DNA of 64,000 nt. It comes from Proteobacteria bacterium SG_bin6. GTDB taxonomy: Bacteria; Pseudomonadota; Alphaproteobacteria; Sphingomonadales; Sphingomonadaceae. This document shows, in pieces, positions 8,499 to 16,816 of the stretch; position 1 is the first letter of the stretch; every line of letters starts with the position of its first letter. Both the position numbers and the translations under genes were made by a program. The stretch spans positions 38,233 through 102,232 of the forward strand of contig LWDJ01000006.1 of NCBI GenBank assembly GCA_002083435.1, read 5' to 3'. Under the pieces are notes generated by a model. It ran no database searches and was not told the origin of the DNA. It worked only from the letters and a program-made list of their open reading frames with translations.

Positions 8499-9992
8499 TT
8501 GAGCGTGGCGTCCTCATCCCCAACCGACGATATCGCCACGCTCGCTAAGGGCGGGCGGACCAATGTGCTCGGCTTCATCCTGCGCTTGCTCGCGCGCGTG
8601 CCATTCCTGTTCGTGGCGGGGCGGCTTTATGGCGCGGAGACCGTCGGGCGGTTCGCGCTCGCGGTGGTGGTGGTGGAACTCGCCGCGCTGCTCGCGACGC
8701 TCGGCATGAAGCGTGGCCTCGCCCAGGCGCTGAGCGAGGCCGAGCGGCCCCACGCGCATGTCGCCTGGGATGCACTGGTGGTGGCGCTGCTCGCCTCGGT
8801 CGCGGCCAGCGCCTTGCTCTTCGCTTTCCCGCACATCATGTACCCCAGCGAGCCGCCGCACGGCCTCGCGCGCTTCCTGCCCGGCATCGTGTTCGCCATC
8901 GCCTGGTCGGACGTGAGCCTCGCCGCGCTCGCCTATCGCCGCGACCTGCGCGCGACGGTGACGGCGCGCGCCATCATCGAGCCCTGGACGATTTCGATCG
9001 CGGCGGTGGTGCTGTGGCCGATCGCCCGGCATGACGGGCTGGAGCTGAGCTATATGCTCTCGATGCTCGCGGCGGTGGTCGCCTCGATGGTGCCGTTCGT
9101 GCGCAGCTATGGCCTGCCGCGCGGCTGGACGCCCCGGCTGGCGACGATCACCGCGCTCGCCTGGCGCAACGTACCGCTTGCCGGGGCGGACGCGATCGAA
9201 TGGGCGACGCGCAATGTCGATCGCTTCATCCTGGGCCAGCTGTTCGCGCCCTCGATCGTTGGCGTCTATTACGTCGCGCAGCAGATCGCCTCGCTCCCAG
9301 GCCGGCTGAAGACCAGTTTCGACCCGATCCTGGGCCCGGTGATCACTCAGAGCCTCGCCGCCGGAGACAAGGCCGCCGTCGCGAGCCAGGTGCGGCAAGT
9401 GGGGTTCTGGATCATGGCGGCGCAGGGGTGTCTCGCGTTGATGGGCTGCATTCCGGGCGAGGCGGTGATGGGGACGGTCGGCCCGCAATTCGTCTCAGGC
9501 ACCGCCGCGCTGGCCTTCCTGCTGATCGCCGAAGTGCTCGCGGCGACCGCATCGGTAAGTGAATCGGCGCTGGTCTATGTCGCGCGGCACCGCAATCTGC
9601 TGATCTCGGCGACGATGCTGGGGGTGCAGATCGGCCTGAGCTTCATCCTGATCTACGCGATGCGCGCGCTCGATTATCCGCCCAAGTTCCAGGCGGCGGG
9701 ACCGGCACTCGCGCTGATGCTGTCGCTCGCGCTGACCTCGTTCGTGAAGTCGCACCTGCTCGCCCGGTTGCTAGGCGCGCGCGTGTCGGGGTGGCGCTGG
9801 CAACTGGCGGGAGCGGCACTGGTCGCGATCGCGGTGGGCAGGCTCTTCACCTCGCTCCCCCACCGCTTCGAATGGGCCGAACTGGTCTTCGGGCTGCCGG
9901 CGATCGCCGCGAGCTATTTGCTGGTGATCTGGCGCTTCGCCTTCGGTCCGGCGGACCGGGCGCTGTTCAAGCGGATGCCGCGCGCGCGCTGA
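8499..9992 (+). CDS. Wzx-like polysaccharide flippase
   Basis: Integral membrane protein of 497 residues of the oligosaccharide flippase (MOP/PST) superfamily, which moves lipid-linked glycans across the inner membrane. About 12-14 hydrophobic helices are visible. The N-terminal GRTNVLGFILRLLARVPFLFVAGRLYGAETVGRFALA and the internal NVDRFILGQLFAPSIVGVYYVAQQIASLPGR are typical of the family. The start is TTG at 8499 or GTG at 8505, both in frame. No glycosyltransferase genes adjoin it, so its substrate is unknown. Its stop codon lies exactly where the insertion-sequence remnant begins, so the element may have trimmed or altered the native C-terminus. Confidence 0.85.
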   Translation: MSVASSSPTDDIATLAKGGRTNVLGFILRLLARVPFLFVAGRLYGAETVGRFALAVVVVELAALLATLGMKRGLAQALSEAERPHAHVAWDALVVALLASVAASALLFAFPHIMYPSEPPHGLARFLPGIVFAIAWSDVSLAALAYRRDLRATVTARAIIEPWTISIAAVVLWPIARHDGLELSYMLSMLAAVVASMVPFVRSYGLPRGWTPRLATITALAWRNVPLAGADAIEWATRNVDRFILGQLFAPSIVGVYYVAQQIASLPGRLKTSFDPILGPVITQSLAAGDKAAVASQVRQVGFWIMAAQGCLALMGCIPGEAVMGTVGPQFVSGTAALAFLLIAEVLAATASVSESALVYVARHRNLLISATMLGVQIGLSFILIYAMRALDYPPKFQAAGPALALMLSLALTSFVKSHLLARLLGARVSGWRWQLAGAALVAIAVGRLFTSLPHRFEWAELVFGLPAIAASYLLVIWRFAFGPADRALFKRMPRAR

Positions 9993-10494
9993 TGTTTGGT
10001 CCCGGCAGTTGATGGTGCGGGTCCAACGTGAAGCGATTTAGCTCAGAAGTCCGGCATTTGCAGATGTATTTGTAGGATGTGAGGCCGCGCAGGGTCTTGA
10101 GGCGACGGCCGTAGTTATAGGCGTTGATGAAGTCGTGGAGGTGCGCGGTCAGTTGGGCATGTCCGTCGTAAGGGTAGCGTTCGGCCGTTGCCTCCTTGAT
10201 GGTTCGGCTCATTCGCTCGACTTGCCCGTTTGTCCACGGGCGCTTGATCTTGGTGAGCCGACGCGCGATCCCGTCGCGCCGCAGCAGGATGTGCAGTCGC
10301 CGATCGCCGAACCGGCGCCGCTCCGCCGCCGGCTCGCGCAGCCGACCCGGCAGATCCGCAACGTCCGGGCGGCACGAGCCGTAGCGCATGCTCTTGCGGT
10401 CCGCGCCGCTCACCGCGCGGGCACGCCGCCCGCTTATGCCGAACCCAGCCTGCAACCGCGCGACCGTCTCCCGCTTGGCGGCCGCGCTCACCAC
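9967..10494 (-). pseudogene. hybrid transposase: IS3 OrfB N-terminus joined to IS481 C-terminus
   Basis: Open frame of 175 codons from a GTG at 10494. Residues 1-74 read like the start of IS3-family OrfB (KRETVARLQAGFGISGRRA, ERRRFGDRRLHILLRRDGI). From about residue 75 it switches to ARRLTKIKRPWTNGQVERM, NRT-like and YNYGRRLKTLRGLTSYKYICK text that belongs to IS481-type transposases, ending at PGPN. The last 16 residues read through into the flippase gene on the opposite strand. The DDE core has lost its first two acidic residues; only the Glu of the TNGQVER motif remains. It is therefore a recombinant fossil, although the joined frame is still open. Confidence 0.75.
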
Positions 10495-10840
10495 TTTTTT
10501 GCGAGCAGGTTGTTGGCTTCGCCGCCCTTAGGGTCAGACCCGCGTTGTCCAGTATCGCATCCGTCAGCAGCCGCTTGAGCTTGACGTTCTCATCATCGAG
10601 CGCCTTCAGCCATTTGGCGTCCGACACCTTCAGCCCGCCATATTTGACCTTCCACGCATAATGGGTCGCGCTCGACATCCCGTGGTTGCGGCATAGCTCC
10701 GTCATCACCGTGCCCGCCTCGGCCTCCTTCAAAATGCCGATGGTCTGCTCTTGCGAAAACAGCTTCCGCTTCACTCGTCCGTCCTTCCCAAGGGCCGGAC
10801 TCTAGCTCCTCCTGGAAGAAAAAACGGGGGTGACGTCACC
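9993..10840 (-). mobile_element. decayed composite insertion sequence (IS3-type and IS481-type parts)
   Basis: Remnant of at least two elements read on the minus strand. The right part holds an IS3-family orfA, an A6G slippage tract (10494-10500) and the start of orfB. The left part is the 3' end of an IS481-type transposase. Their junction is near 10262-10275. The left border is placed at about 9993, just after the flippase stop, and the right border near 10830-10840, where a palindromic GGTGACGTCACC lies. Terminal repeats and target duplications could not be defined by eye. The central catalytic part of the IS3 orfB is missing, so the element should be immobile. Confidence 0.8.
10500..10774 (-). 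pseudogene. IS3-family OrfA, frameshifted near its end
   Basis: Small helix-turn-helix protein of IS3 elements that pairs with OrfB. It starts at 10774 with MKRKLFSQEQTIGILKEAE, then VMTELCRNHGMSSATHYAWKVKYGG and the leucine-zipper-like LKALDDENVKLKRLL. After DNAGL the expected KDLLxKKW end is displaced: the bases for CTG CTC GCA AAA AAG TGG TGA are present just before the A6G tract, but about 26 extra bases push them out of frame, and the open frame wanders on to 10115 as meaningless sequence. I therefore limit the homologous part to about 10500-10774. Confidence 0.8.
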
Positions 10841-10878
10841 AAATCGGTCACGTTTCAGCGGAGAATGTCATCCTGACC

Positions 10879-11937
10879 CTAACCCACCAGCCACAGCGCC
10901 GCGCCGGTCGCGAGCGCCAGCGCCACCAAGGTCGTGCTCGCGATCACGTAGAGCGGCCGCGCGCCGCCTTCGAGCAGCTGGCGCATCGGGGAGCGGATCG
11001 CGGTCGCGGTCACCGCCGTCGCCAGCATCGCCCCCGCCAGTCCTTCCGCGCCGATCGTCACCATGCGCGGCAGCGGCACCAGCGAGTTGACGCCCGCCAG
11101 CACGAAAAAGCCGATCACGAACCATGGCACCCCGGCCCTGGGACCACTGCCCTCGCCCTTGAAGAACAGCGCGATCACCCCGAGCACGGGCGCGAGCAAG
11201 GCGACCCGGGTGAGCTTGACGATCGCGGCATTCTGCCCGGCGCCGGGTGAGTAGGCATAGCCCGCGCCCAGGGTCTGCGCGACATCGTGGATCGACGCGC
11301 CGAGCATATAGCCCGCCTTCACATCGCTCAGCATCATCAGCTGCGCGAGGCTGGGATAAAGCACCAGCGCGAGCGCGCTCATCGCCGAGATGCCGACCAG
11401 CACCAGCGTCAGCTGCCCCTGGTTGATCCGCCGCTCGCCCAAGGTCGTCGCGATCGCAAGCGCCGCCGACGCGCCACAAATCGCGACCGCGCCCCCCGCG
11501 AGCACCCCGAACGCGCTCGAAAATCCGAAGCGCCGCGCGGCGATCACCCCGCTGCCGATCACCGCCGCCACCGTCACCACCACGCACAGCAAGGCGGTGG
11601 GGCCGAGCGCGACGATCTGCGCGAAGGTGACGCGCACGCCGATCAACACGATCCCCCAGCGTAGCAGCGCGCGCGAGGCGAAGCCGAGCCCCGCGTGCAG
11701 CCGCGCGTCCGCCGACAGGAAATTGAGCGCGAGCCCGATCAGCAGCGCCATCAGCGTCAGCGGCGCGTGATAATGATCGGCGATGAACCCCGCCGCCGCC
11801 GTCCCCGCCCCGGCGACGACCAGGCCGGGCACATAATCGCGCCAACTGGCGCGCGGCGTCGGCTCGATATCGCCGAACAGGTCCGCCGCCATCGGCAAGC
11901 GGCGCTTGTCGCCCTCCCCAGGCGGATTTGCTTGCAT
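10879..11937 (-). CDS. YeiH/UPF0324 family transporter (putative sulfate exporter)
   Basis: Integral membrane protein of 352 residues with about ten hydrophobic helices. Family marks are LNFLSADARLHAGLGFASRALLRWGIVLIGVRVTF, GGAVAICGASAALAIATTLG and ASIHDVAQTLGAGYAYS. The family is often annotated as putative sulfate exporter; transport has rarely been tested. The frame is open to 12099, but the part upstream is the reading of a long palindrome. The ATG at 11937 has a good AGGAG seven bases before it. The gene ends just beyond the IS remnant and is divergent from the MFS gene. Confidence 0.88.
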   Translation of the reverse strand: MQANPPGEGDKRRLPMAADLFGDIEPTPRASWRDYVPGLVVAGAGTAAAGFIADHYHAPLTLMALLIGLALNFLSADARLHAGLGFASRALLRWGIVLIGVRVTFAQIVALGPTALLCVVVTVAAVIGSGVIAARRFGFSSAFGVLAGGAVAICGASAALAIATTLGERRINQGQLTLVLVGISAMSALALVLYPSLAQLMMLSDVKAGYMLGASIHDVAQTLGAGYAYSPGAGQNAAIVKLTRVALLAPVLGVIALFFKGEGSGPRAGVPWFVIGFFVLAGVNSLVPLPRMVTIGAEGLAGAMLATAVTATAIRSPMRQLLEGGARPLYVIASTTLVALALATGAALWLVG

Positions 11938-11986
11938 CGTCGCTCCTGCCAGTCGAGCATCGTGAGTGATCCACTTGCGTGGATCC

Positions 11987-12064
11987 GGTACCGGCCCGCT
12001 CCCCCTCCCGGCCACCCAGATGATACTGCCGTTGGGTGGTCGGGAGGGGGAGCGGGCCGGTACC
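11987..12064. repeat. 32-bp inverted repeat (long hairpin)
   Basis: The arm 11987-12018 (starting GGTACCGGCCCGC) pairs with 12033-12064 with one mismatch in 32 positions, around a 14-base loop. A further C-G pair extends the stem by one. It lies in the divergent region between the YeiH-type gene and the MFS gene, so it does not sit at a usual terminator position. It probably is a member of the GC-rich palindrome families found elsewhere in the window. Confidence 0.9.
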
Positions 12065-12066
12065 GC

Positions 12067-12088
12067 GCGGTTCAACTTGTTGAACCGC
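12067..12088. promoter_or_regulatory. 10-bp perfect inverted repeat, possible operator
   Basis: GCGGTTCAAC at 12067-12076 and GTTGAACCGC at 12079-12088 form a perfect palindrome with a two-base spacer, 55 bases before the MFS start and 130 bases before the YeiH-type start. Its size and low loop length suit a dimeric repressor site, but it may equally be the edge of the large palindrome beside it. No regulator gene adjoins. Confidence 0.45.
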
Positions 12089-12143
12089 ACCCTAGCCAAG
12101 CCAAGCGCAAGCTGACAACGTTGGCGGAAAAAACGGGGAGAGG

Positions 12144-13382
12144 GTGTTGAGCGAAGCTGCGGGGCGTGCGCGTTGGCTGATCGTGGCGATGGTGTTCGCC
12201 GCCGTCACGCTCAATTATGTCGATCGCCAGATATTGGCGCTGCTCAAGCCGACGCTGGAGAAGGCGTTCGACTGGTCCGAGCGGGACTATGCGAACATGG
12301 GCAGCGCCTTCCAGTTCGCGACCGCCTTCGCGTTCCTCGGCACCGGCTGGTTCATTGATCGCGTCGGCCTGCGCTGGGGGTTCGCGCTCGGGGTCGCGGT
12401 GTGGAGTCTGGCCGGCATGGCGCACGCGCTCGCGACCGGAGTGGTGGGGTTCATCACCGCGCGCGCGGTGCTGGGGATCGCCGAATCGGTCGGCACGCCG
12501 GCCGCGGTGAAGACCGCCGCGACCTATTTCGATCAGCGCGAGCGGCAATTGGCGCTCGGCATCGGCAACACCGCGCCCAATTTCGGCGCGATTGTCACCC
12601 CGGCGCTGATCCCGCCGCTCGCGGTGGCGTTTGGCTGGCAGGCGGCGTTCCTGCTCGCGGGCGGGCTGGGGCTGCTATGGGTGGCGCTGTGGTTCACGAT
12701 CCGCGTCCGCCCGGTCGCACAGGATGCGGTCGCACCCGCGCCGGTGCGCTGGATCGAGGTCGCCCGCTCGCGCACCACGCTCGCGATCGCGGTGGCCAAG
12801 GTGCTGTCGGATCAGGTGTGGTTCTTCATGCTGCTGTGGCTGCCCGATCTGTTCCACCGGCTGTTCGCGATGAAGCAGGGGCAATTGGGGCTGCCGCTAG
12901 TGCTCGTCTACACGATGGCGGCGGCGGGGGCACTCACCGGCGGGGCACTGCCGGCGCGGCTGCTGGCGCGCGGATGGACCACCAACCGCGCGCGCAAGAC
13001 GGCGATGCTGCTCTACGCGCTGCTGGTGCTGCCGATCGCGTTCGTCCAGTCGATCACCGATCCCTGGGCGGCGGCGCTGGTGCTGGGGCTGGGGCTGTTC
13101 GCGCATCAGGGTTTTTCGACCAATGTGTTCGGCGTCACCACCGATATCGTCCCCGCGCGCGCGGTGGGGACGACGATCGGGATCGCGGCGTTCTGCGGCA
13201 ATCTCGGCTCGATCGGGATGATCCAGTTCCAGGCGCGCGCGATCGAATGGGGCTGGGGCTATGCGCCCGCGCTCGCGATCTGCGCGTCGAGCTATCTGAT
13301 CGCGCTGACGCTGCTCCACCTGCTGATCCCCCGGATCGAGCCGGTCGAGAGCGGTGGCGCGCCCATGGTGATGGCGCACTGA
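12144..13382 (+). CDS. MFS transporter, anion:cation symporter (ExuT-like) family
   Basis: Major facilitator of 412 residues with twelve predicted membrane helices. The N-terminus has VTLNYVDRQILALLKPTLEKAF, and the first cytoplasmic loop GTGWFIDRVGLRWGF matches the MFS signature. FITARAVLGIAESVGTPAAVKTAATYFDQRERQLALGIGNTAPNFGA is typical of the hexuronate/organic-anion subgroup. The start is a GTG at 12144 after GGGGAGAG. The exact substrate is not visible from sequence; sugar acids are the commonest in this group. No catabolic genes adjoin. Confidence 0.85.
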   Translation: MLSEAAGRARWLIVAMVFAAVTLNYVDRQILALLKPTLEKAFDWSERDYANMGSAFQFATAFAFLGTGWFIDRVGLRWGFALGVAVWSLAGMAHALATGVVGFITARAVLGIAESVGTPAAVKTAATYFDQRERQLALGIGNTAPNFGAIVTPALIPPLAVAFGWQAAFLLAGGLGLLWVALWFTIRVRPVAQDAVAPAPVRWIEVARSRTTLAIAVAKVLSDQVWFFMLLWLPDLFHRLFAMKQGQLGLPLVLVYTMAAAGALTGGALPARLLARGWTTNRARKTAMLLYALLVLPIAFVQSITDPWAAALVLGLGLFAHQGFSTNVFGVTTDIVPARAVGTTIGIAAFCGNLGSIGMIQFQARAIEWGWGYAPALAICASSYLIALTLLHLLIPRIEPVESGGAPMVMAH

Positions 13383-13525
13383 GCGCGACGAACAATATAG
13401 CGCTTGACTTGTTCGCCGCGAGTTTCCGGCACGCGATCGACTCACCGCAGAAAAACGGTCTTTCGTCGCAGCCGCGGAATCCTATCTATGGTCGCGTAAG
13501 GCGCCCTCCCGCATGATGGCGCGAC

Positions 13526-14695
13526 ATGGAACGCATCGTGTTGAAACGGCAGGAGATTGACGCGCGCAATCACCGCGCGCTGCTCGGCACCGCGGTGGCG
13601 GCGATCGTGCTGGCGGGTTGCCAGACGACCGAGGCCGCGCGGCTGATCCCCGCCGTCGGCGTGGCGAGCGCGCCGACTCTGGCGACGGTTACTCCAGTGC
13701 CGCCCGCGCCCCGGCTGGTGCCGCCGCCCGCTGGCTTGCAGAATTCGGTGCAGCTGCTCGTCCGCCAGTTCCAAGGCAAGGTCGGCGCCGCGGTGGCGAG
13801 CGTCGATCAGGGCTGGCTGCTCTCGGCCAATGGCGATGTCCGCCTGCCGCAGCAGAGCGTTTCGAAGCTGTGGGTGGCGATGACGGTGCTCGACGGGATC
13901 GACGCCGGCCGCTTCACGCTCGACACGCCGATGAAGGTGACGCGCGAGGACCTGACGCTGTTTCACCAGCCGATCGCGGCGATGGTAAAGCCCGGCCAGG
14001 GCTTCGATACCACGGTCGGCGATCTGCTCCAGCGCGCGCTGACGCAGAGCGACAACACCGCCAACGACCGGCTGCTGCGCTTCGTCGGCGGCCCCGAGGC
14101 GGTGCGCGGCTTCATCGCGCGCAAGGCGCTCGGCAATATCCGCTTCGGCCCCGGTGAGCGGCTGCTCCAGGCGCAGACCGCCGGGCTGCAATGGCGGCCC
14201 GATTTCGCCTTTAACAACGGCTTCATCCGCGCCCGCGCCGCACTGCCGCTGGAGGCGCGCAGCGCCGCGCTTGATGCCTATGTCGCCGATCCGCCCGATG
14301 GCGCCGCCCCGGCCGCGATCGCGACCGCGCTCTCCCGGCTGAAACAGGGCGAGCTGCTGCGCCCCTTCACCACCGGCTATCTGATCGCGACGATGGAATC
14401 TTCCAAGACCGGGCGGATGCGACTGCGCGGCGCGGTGCCGCTGGGCTGGAGCTTTGGCCACAAGACCGGCACCGGCCAGGATCTGCTCTCGCGCACCGCT
14501 GGCTATAACGATGTCGGCATCCTGACGGCGCCCGATGGCCGCAGCTATACGCTCGCGGTGATGATCGGCGACACCCGCCGCCCGATCGCCGAGCGCCAGG
14601 CGTTGATGCAGCAGGTGGTGGCGAGCATCATCGCCTATCACGGCCCCGGCAACATGGCGGCGGTGAGCAGCCCGGGAAGCTCGGCCACGCCCTGA
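13526..14695 (+). CDS. class A beta-lactamase-like serine hydrolase, lipoprotein
   Basis: Penicillin-recognising serine hydrolase of 389 residues with a lipobox (VLAGC, Cys32). All class A motifs are in place: Ser111-Val-Ser-Lys114, Ser175-Asp-Asn177 and Lys313-Thr-Gly315. Glu211 lies 34 residues after the SDN asparagine, the same distance as Glu166 in TEM, but the usual ExxLN reads ExxLQ. After it come about 34 residues more than in TEM before the LKQGELL helix. The Pro-rich stretch at 50-70 is probably a linker from the lipid anchor. It may hydrolyse beta-lactams or act on cell-wall peptides; sequence alone does not settle this. Confidence 0.82.
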   Translation: MERIVLKRQEIDARNHRALLGTAVAAIVLAGCQTTEAARLIPAVGVASAPTLATVTPVPPAPRLVPPPAGLQNSVQLLVRQFQGKVGAAVASVDQGWLLSANGDVRLPQQSVSKLWVAMTVLDGIDAGRFTLDTPMKVTREDLTLFHQPIAAMVKPGQGFDTTVGDLLQRALTQSDNTANDRLLRFVGGPEAVRGFIARKALGNIRFGPGERLLQAQTAGLQWRPDFAFNNGFIRARAALPLEARSAALDAYVADPPDGAAPAAIATALSRLKQGELLRPFTTGYLIATMESSKTGRMRLRGAVPLGWSFGHKTGTGQDLLSRTAGYNDVGILTAPDGRSYTLAVMIGDTRRPIAERQALMQQVVASIIAYHGPGNMAAVSSPGSSATP

Positions 14696-14805
14696 AGCGC
14701 CAGCGAAGGTCGGCCAGCGTACCGCGCGCCCATCCGCGCCGCGCCCGGCGCCGTAGCTGGGCTCGGCACCACTTGAGGGTGCTCCCGCACTTTGGAGGCA
14801 ATCCG

Positions 14806-15363
14806 ATGAAGAACTTTCTGCGCGCGGCGACCTTCGCCGCGGCCGTGACGACGCTTGGGCTTTCGGCCGGTGGCCTGGCGATCGCCAAGAACCCGATGGT
14901 CGGCGGCGCGGCGATGTACCCGACCAAGACGATCGTCCAGAACGCGGTCAACTCGAAGGACCACACCACCCTCGTCGCCGCGGTGAAGGCGGCGGGGCTG
15001 GTCGATACGCTGTCGAGCCCCGGCCCGTTCACCGTGTTCGCGCCGACCAACGCCGCCTTCGCCAAGCTCCCCGCCGGCACCGTCGACACGCTGCTGAAGC
15101 CCGAGAACAAGGATCAGCTGACTCAGGTACTCACCTATCACGTCGTCCCCGGCCGGATCGCGGCGGGTGAGATCGCGGCCAAGGTGAAGACGCAAGGGAG
15201 CGCGACCTACACCACCGTCCAGGGCGGCACGCTCACGTTCAAGAAGGGCGCCAAGGGCTATACCGTCACCGACGCTAAGGGCGGCACCGCCAACATCACC
15301 ATCGCCGATGTCGGGCAGTCGAACGGCATGATCCATGTGATCGATCGCGTGCTGCTGCCGTAA
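14806..15363 (+). CDS. secreted fasciclin-domain protein
   Basis: A 185-residue exported protein with one fasciclin (FAS1) domain. The signal peptide covers about residues 1-27 (KNFLRAATFAAAVTTLGLSAGGLAIA). The H1 and H2 boxes of the domain are visible as GPFTVFAPTNAAFAKLP and NGMIHVIDRVLLP, with LTYHVVPGRI between. Bacterial FAS1 proteins are usually periplasmic or surface-bound and help adhesion or matrix building. The ATG at 14806 is preferred over 14773 because GGAGG lies eight bases before it and the signal peptide starts there. The gene stands alone, with a hairpin about 100 bases after the stop. Confidence 0.93.
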   Translation: MKNFLRAATFAAAVTTLGLSAGGLAIAKNPMVGGAAMYPTKTIVQNAVNSKDHTTLVAAVKAAGLVDTLSSPGPFTVFAPTNAAFAKLPAGTVDTLLKPENKDQLTQVLTYHVVPGRIAAGEIAAKVKTQGSATYTTVQGGTLTFKKGAKGYTVTDAKGGTANITIADVGQSNGMIHVIDRVLLP

Positions 15364-15461
15364 ATCTTCATCGAAGCGCGCATCCGAGGGCCTGGCGTTA
15401 CCGTAGCTGGCGACAGCGCACCCGGACGCGCTCGAGCGCCCTTCCCATCCCCGGCGCTCGT

Positions 15462-15493
15462 GGGGCCTGCCGTTCTAGCCCGCGGCAGGCCCC
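15462..15493 (+). terminator. GC-rich hairpin, possible terminator
   Basis: GGGGCCTGCCG at 15462-15472 pairs perfectly with CGGCAGGCCCC at 15483-15493 around a ten-base loop. It lies between the fasciclin gene and btaA. Only a short TTC follows, so a classical T-tract is missing and the terminator call is tentative. Confidence 0.5.
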
Positions 15494-15598
15494 TTCACCT
15501 CACCGCCAGCGAGCGCATGGGCCAGTAAGCGTAAGCGATTGTCACCGCGCGGCCCTTCGCGTATCTGGCGGCACTCTTTGGCCCTTGGAGACCCGGTG

Positions 15599-16816
15599 AT
15601 GAAAGCCCCGCGCAACCGCGCCGTTCGCAGCGCGGTGATCCGCCACGAACATTTGAGCAAACAGGGCATTCTGGAACGGACCTTCACTTTCGCGTTCCGC
15701 GGGCTGGTCTATGCGCAAATCTGGGAAGACCCCGCGGTCGATCTGGAGGCGCTCGCCGTCACCCCCGATTGCCACATCGTCCAGATCGCCTCGGGCGGGT
15801 GCAACGTGCTCAGCTATCTCACCGCCAATCCCAAGGCGATCACCGCGGTCGATCTCAACACCGCGCATATCGCGCTCAACAAGCTGAAGCTCGCCGCCGC
15901 GCGGCATCTGCCCGATTACGCGCATTTCCACCGCTTCTTCGGGCGGGCGAACACCAAGGAGAATATCGGCGCCTATCGCCGTTATGTCCGCCCGCATCTC
16001 GACGACACGACGCGGCGCTATTGGGAAGGCCGCGATCTGATCGGCCGGCGGCGCATCTCGGGCTTCACCCGGGGCGTGTACAAGCAGGGGCTGCTCGGCA
16101 GCTTCATCGGCGCCGCGCACCTGCTCGCGCGGCTGAACGGGGTGAACCCCAAGGTGATCCTGCGCGCCAACTCGCGCGAAGAGCAGCGCGAGATTTTCGA
16201 CCGCGAATTCGCTCCGATCTTCGACAAGGCGTTCGTCCGCTGGCTCACTGATCAGCCCGCCTCGCTGTTCGGGCTCGGCATCCCGCCCGCGCAGTACGAG
16301 GCGCTGGCCGGCGACTCGAAGATGGCGGTCGTCCTGCGCGAGCGGCTGGAAAAGCTTGCTTGCGATTTCGATCTGCGCGAGAATTACTTCGCTTGGCAGG
16401 CATTCGGCCGCGGCTATCAGGATGCGCCCGATGCCTCGCTGCCGCCTTATCTTCAGGCGGCGAACTATCAGGCGGTGCGCGAGCGCGCGCCGCGCGTCGA
16501 AGTGCGCCACGCCAATTTCATCGACTATCTGAAGACCTGCCCCGATGCCTCGCGCGATCGCTATGTGCTGCTCGACGCGCAGGACTGGATGACCGACGAA
16601 ATCCTCACCAGCCTGTGGACCGAGATCACCCGCACCGCCAAGCCGGGCGCGCGCGTGCTGTTCCGCACCGCCGGCGCGCCGACGATCCTGCCCGGCCGGG
16701 TGCCCGACGCGGTGCTAGGCCGCTGGGATTACCGCTCCGAGGAATCGCTCGATTACACCCGGCGCGATCGCAGCTCGATCTATGGCGGCGTCCATCTTTA
16801 CGTGCTGAAGGACTGA
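15599..16816 (+). CDS. btaA: S-adenosylmethionine:diacylglycerol 3-amino-3-carboxypropyltransferase
   Basis: First enzyme of betaine-lipid synthesis: moves the 3-amino-3-carboxypropyl group of S-adenosylmethionine onto diacylglycerol, giving diacylglyceryl-homoserine at the inner membrane. The 405-residue protein belongs to the DUF3419/BtaA family. Marks are FAFRGLVYAQIWEDPAVDLEAL, the SAM-site-like HIVQIASGGCNVLSYL, AVDLNTAHIALNKLKLAA and the C-terminal YVLLDAQDWM. The ATG at 15599 is chosen because GGAGA precedes it; the frame is open to 15539. It overlaps btaB by one base. In Rhodobacter and rhizobia the pair is induced by phosphate limitation; I could not find a convincing Pho box here, only a lone TTGTCAC near 15539. 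Confidence 0.92.
   Translation: MKAPRNRAVRSAVIRHEHLSKQGILERTFTFAFRGLVYAQIWEDPAVDLEALAVTPDCHIVQIASGGCNVLSYLTANPKAITAVDLNTAHIALNKLKLAAARHLPDYAHFHRFFGRANTKENIGAYRRYVRPHLDDTTRRYWEGRDLIGRRRISGFTRGVYKQGLLGSFIGAAHLLARLNGVNPKVILRANSREEQREIFDREFAPIFDKAFVRWLTDQPASLFGLGIPPAQYEALAGDSKMAVVLRERLEKLACDFDLRENYFAWQAFGRGYQDAPDASLPPYLQAANYQAVRERAPRVEVRHANFIDYLKTCPDASRDRYVLLDAQDWMTDEILTSLWTEITRTAKPGARVLFRTAGAPTILPGRVPDAVLGRWDYRSEESLDYTRRDRSSIYGGVHLYVLKD

Noticed and set aside
10830..10842. GGTGACGTCACC palindrome as an independent operator for the YeiH-type gene
   Set aside because: It lies downstream of that gene and at the expected end of the IS3 remnant, so it more probably belongs to the element.
15364..15598. 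Pho box before btaA
   Set aside because: Only one TTGTCAC half-site is visible near 15539; the second half with 11-base spacing is missing.
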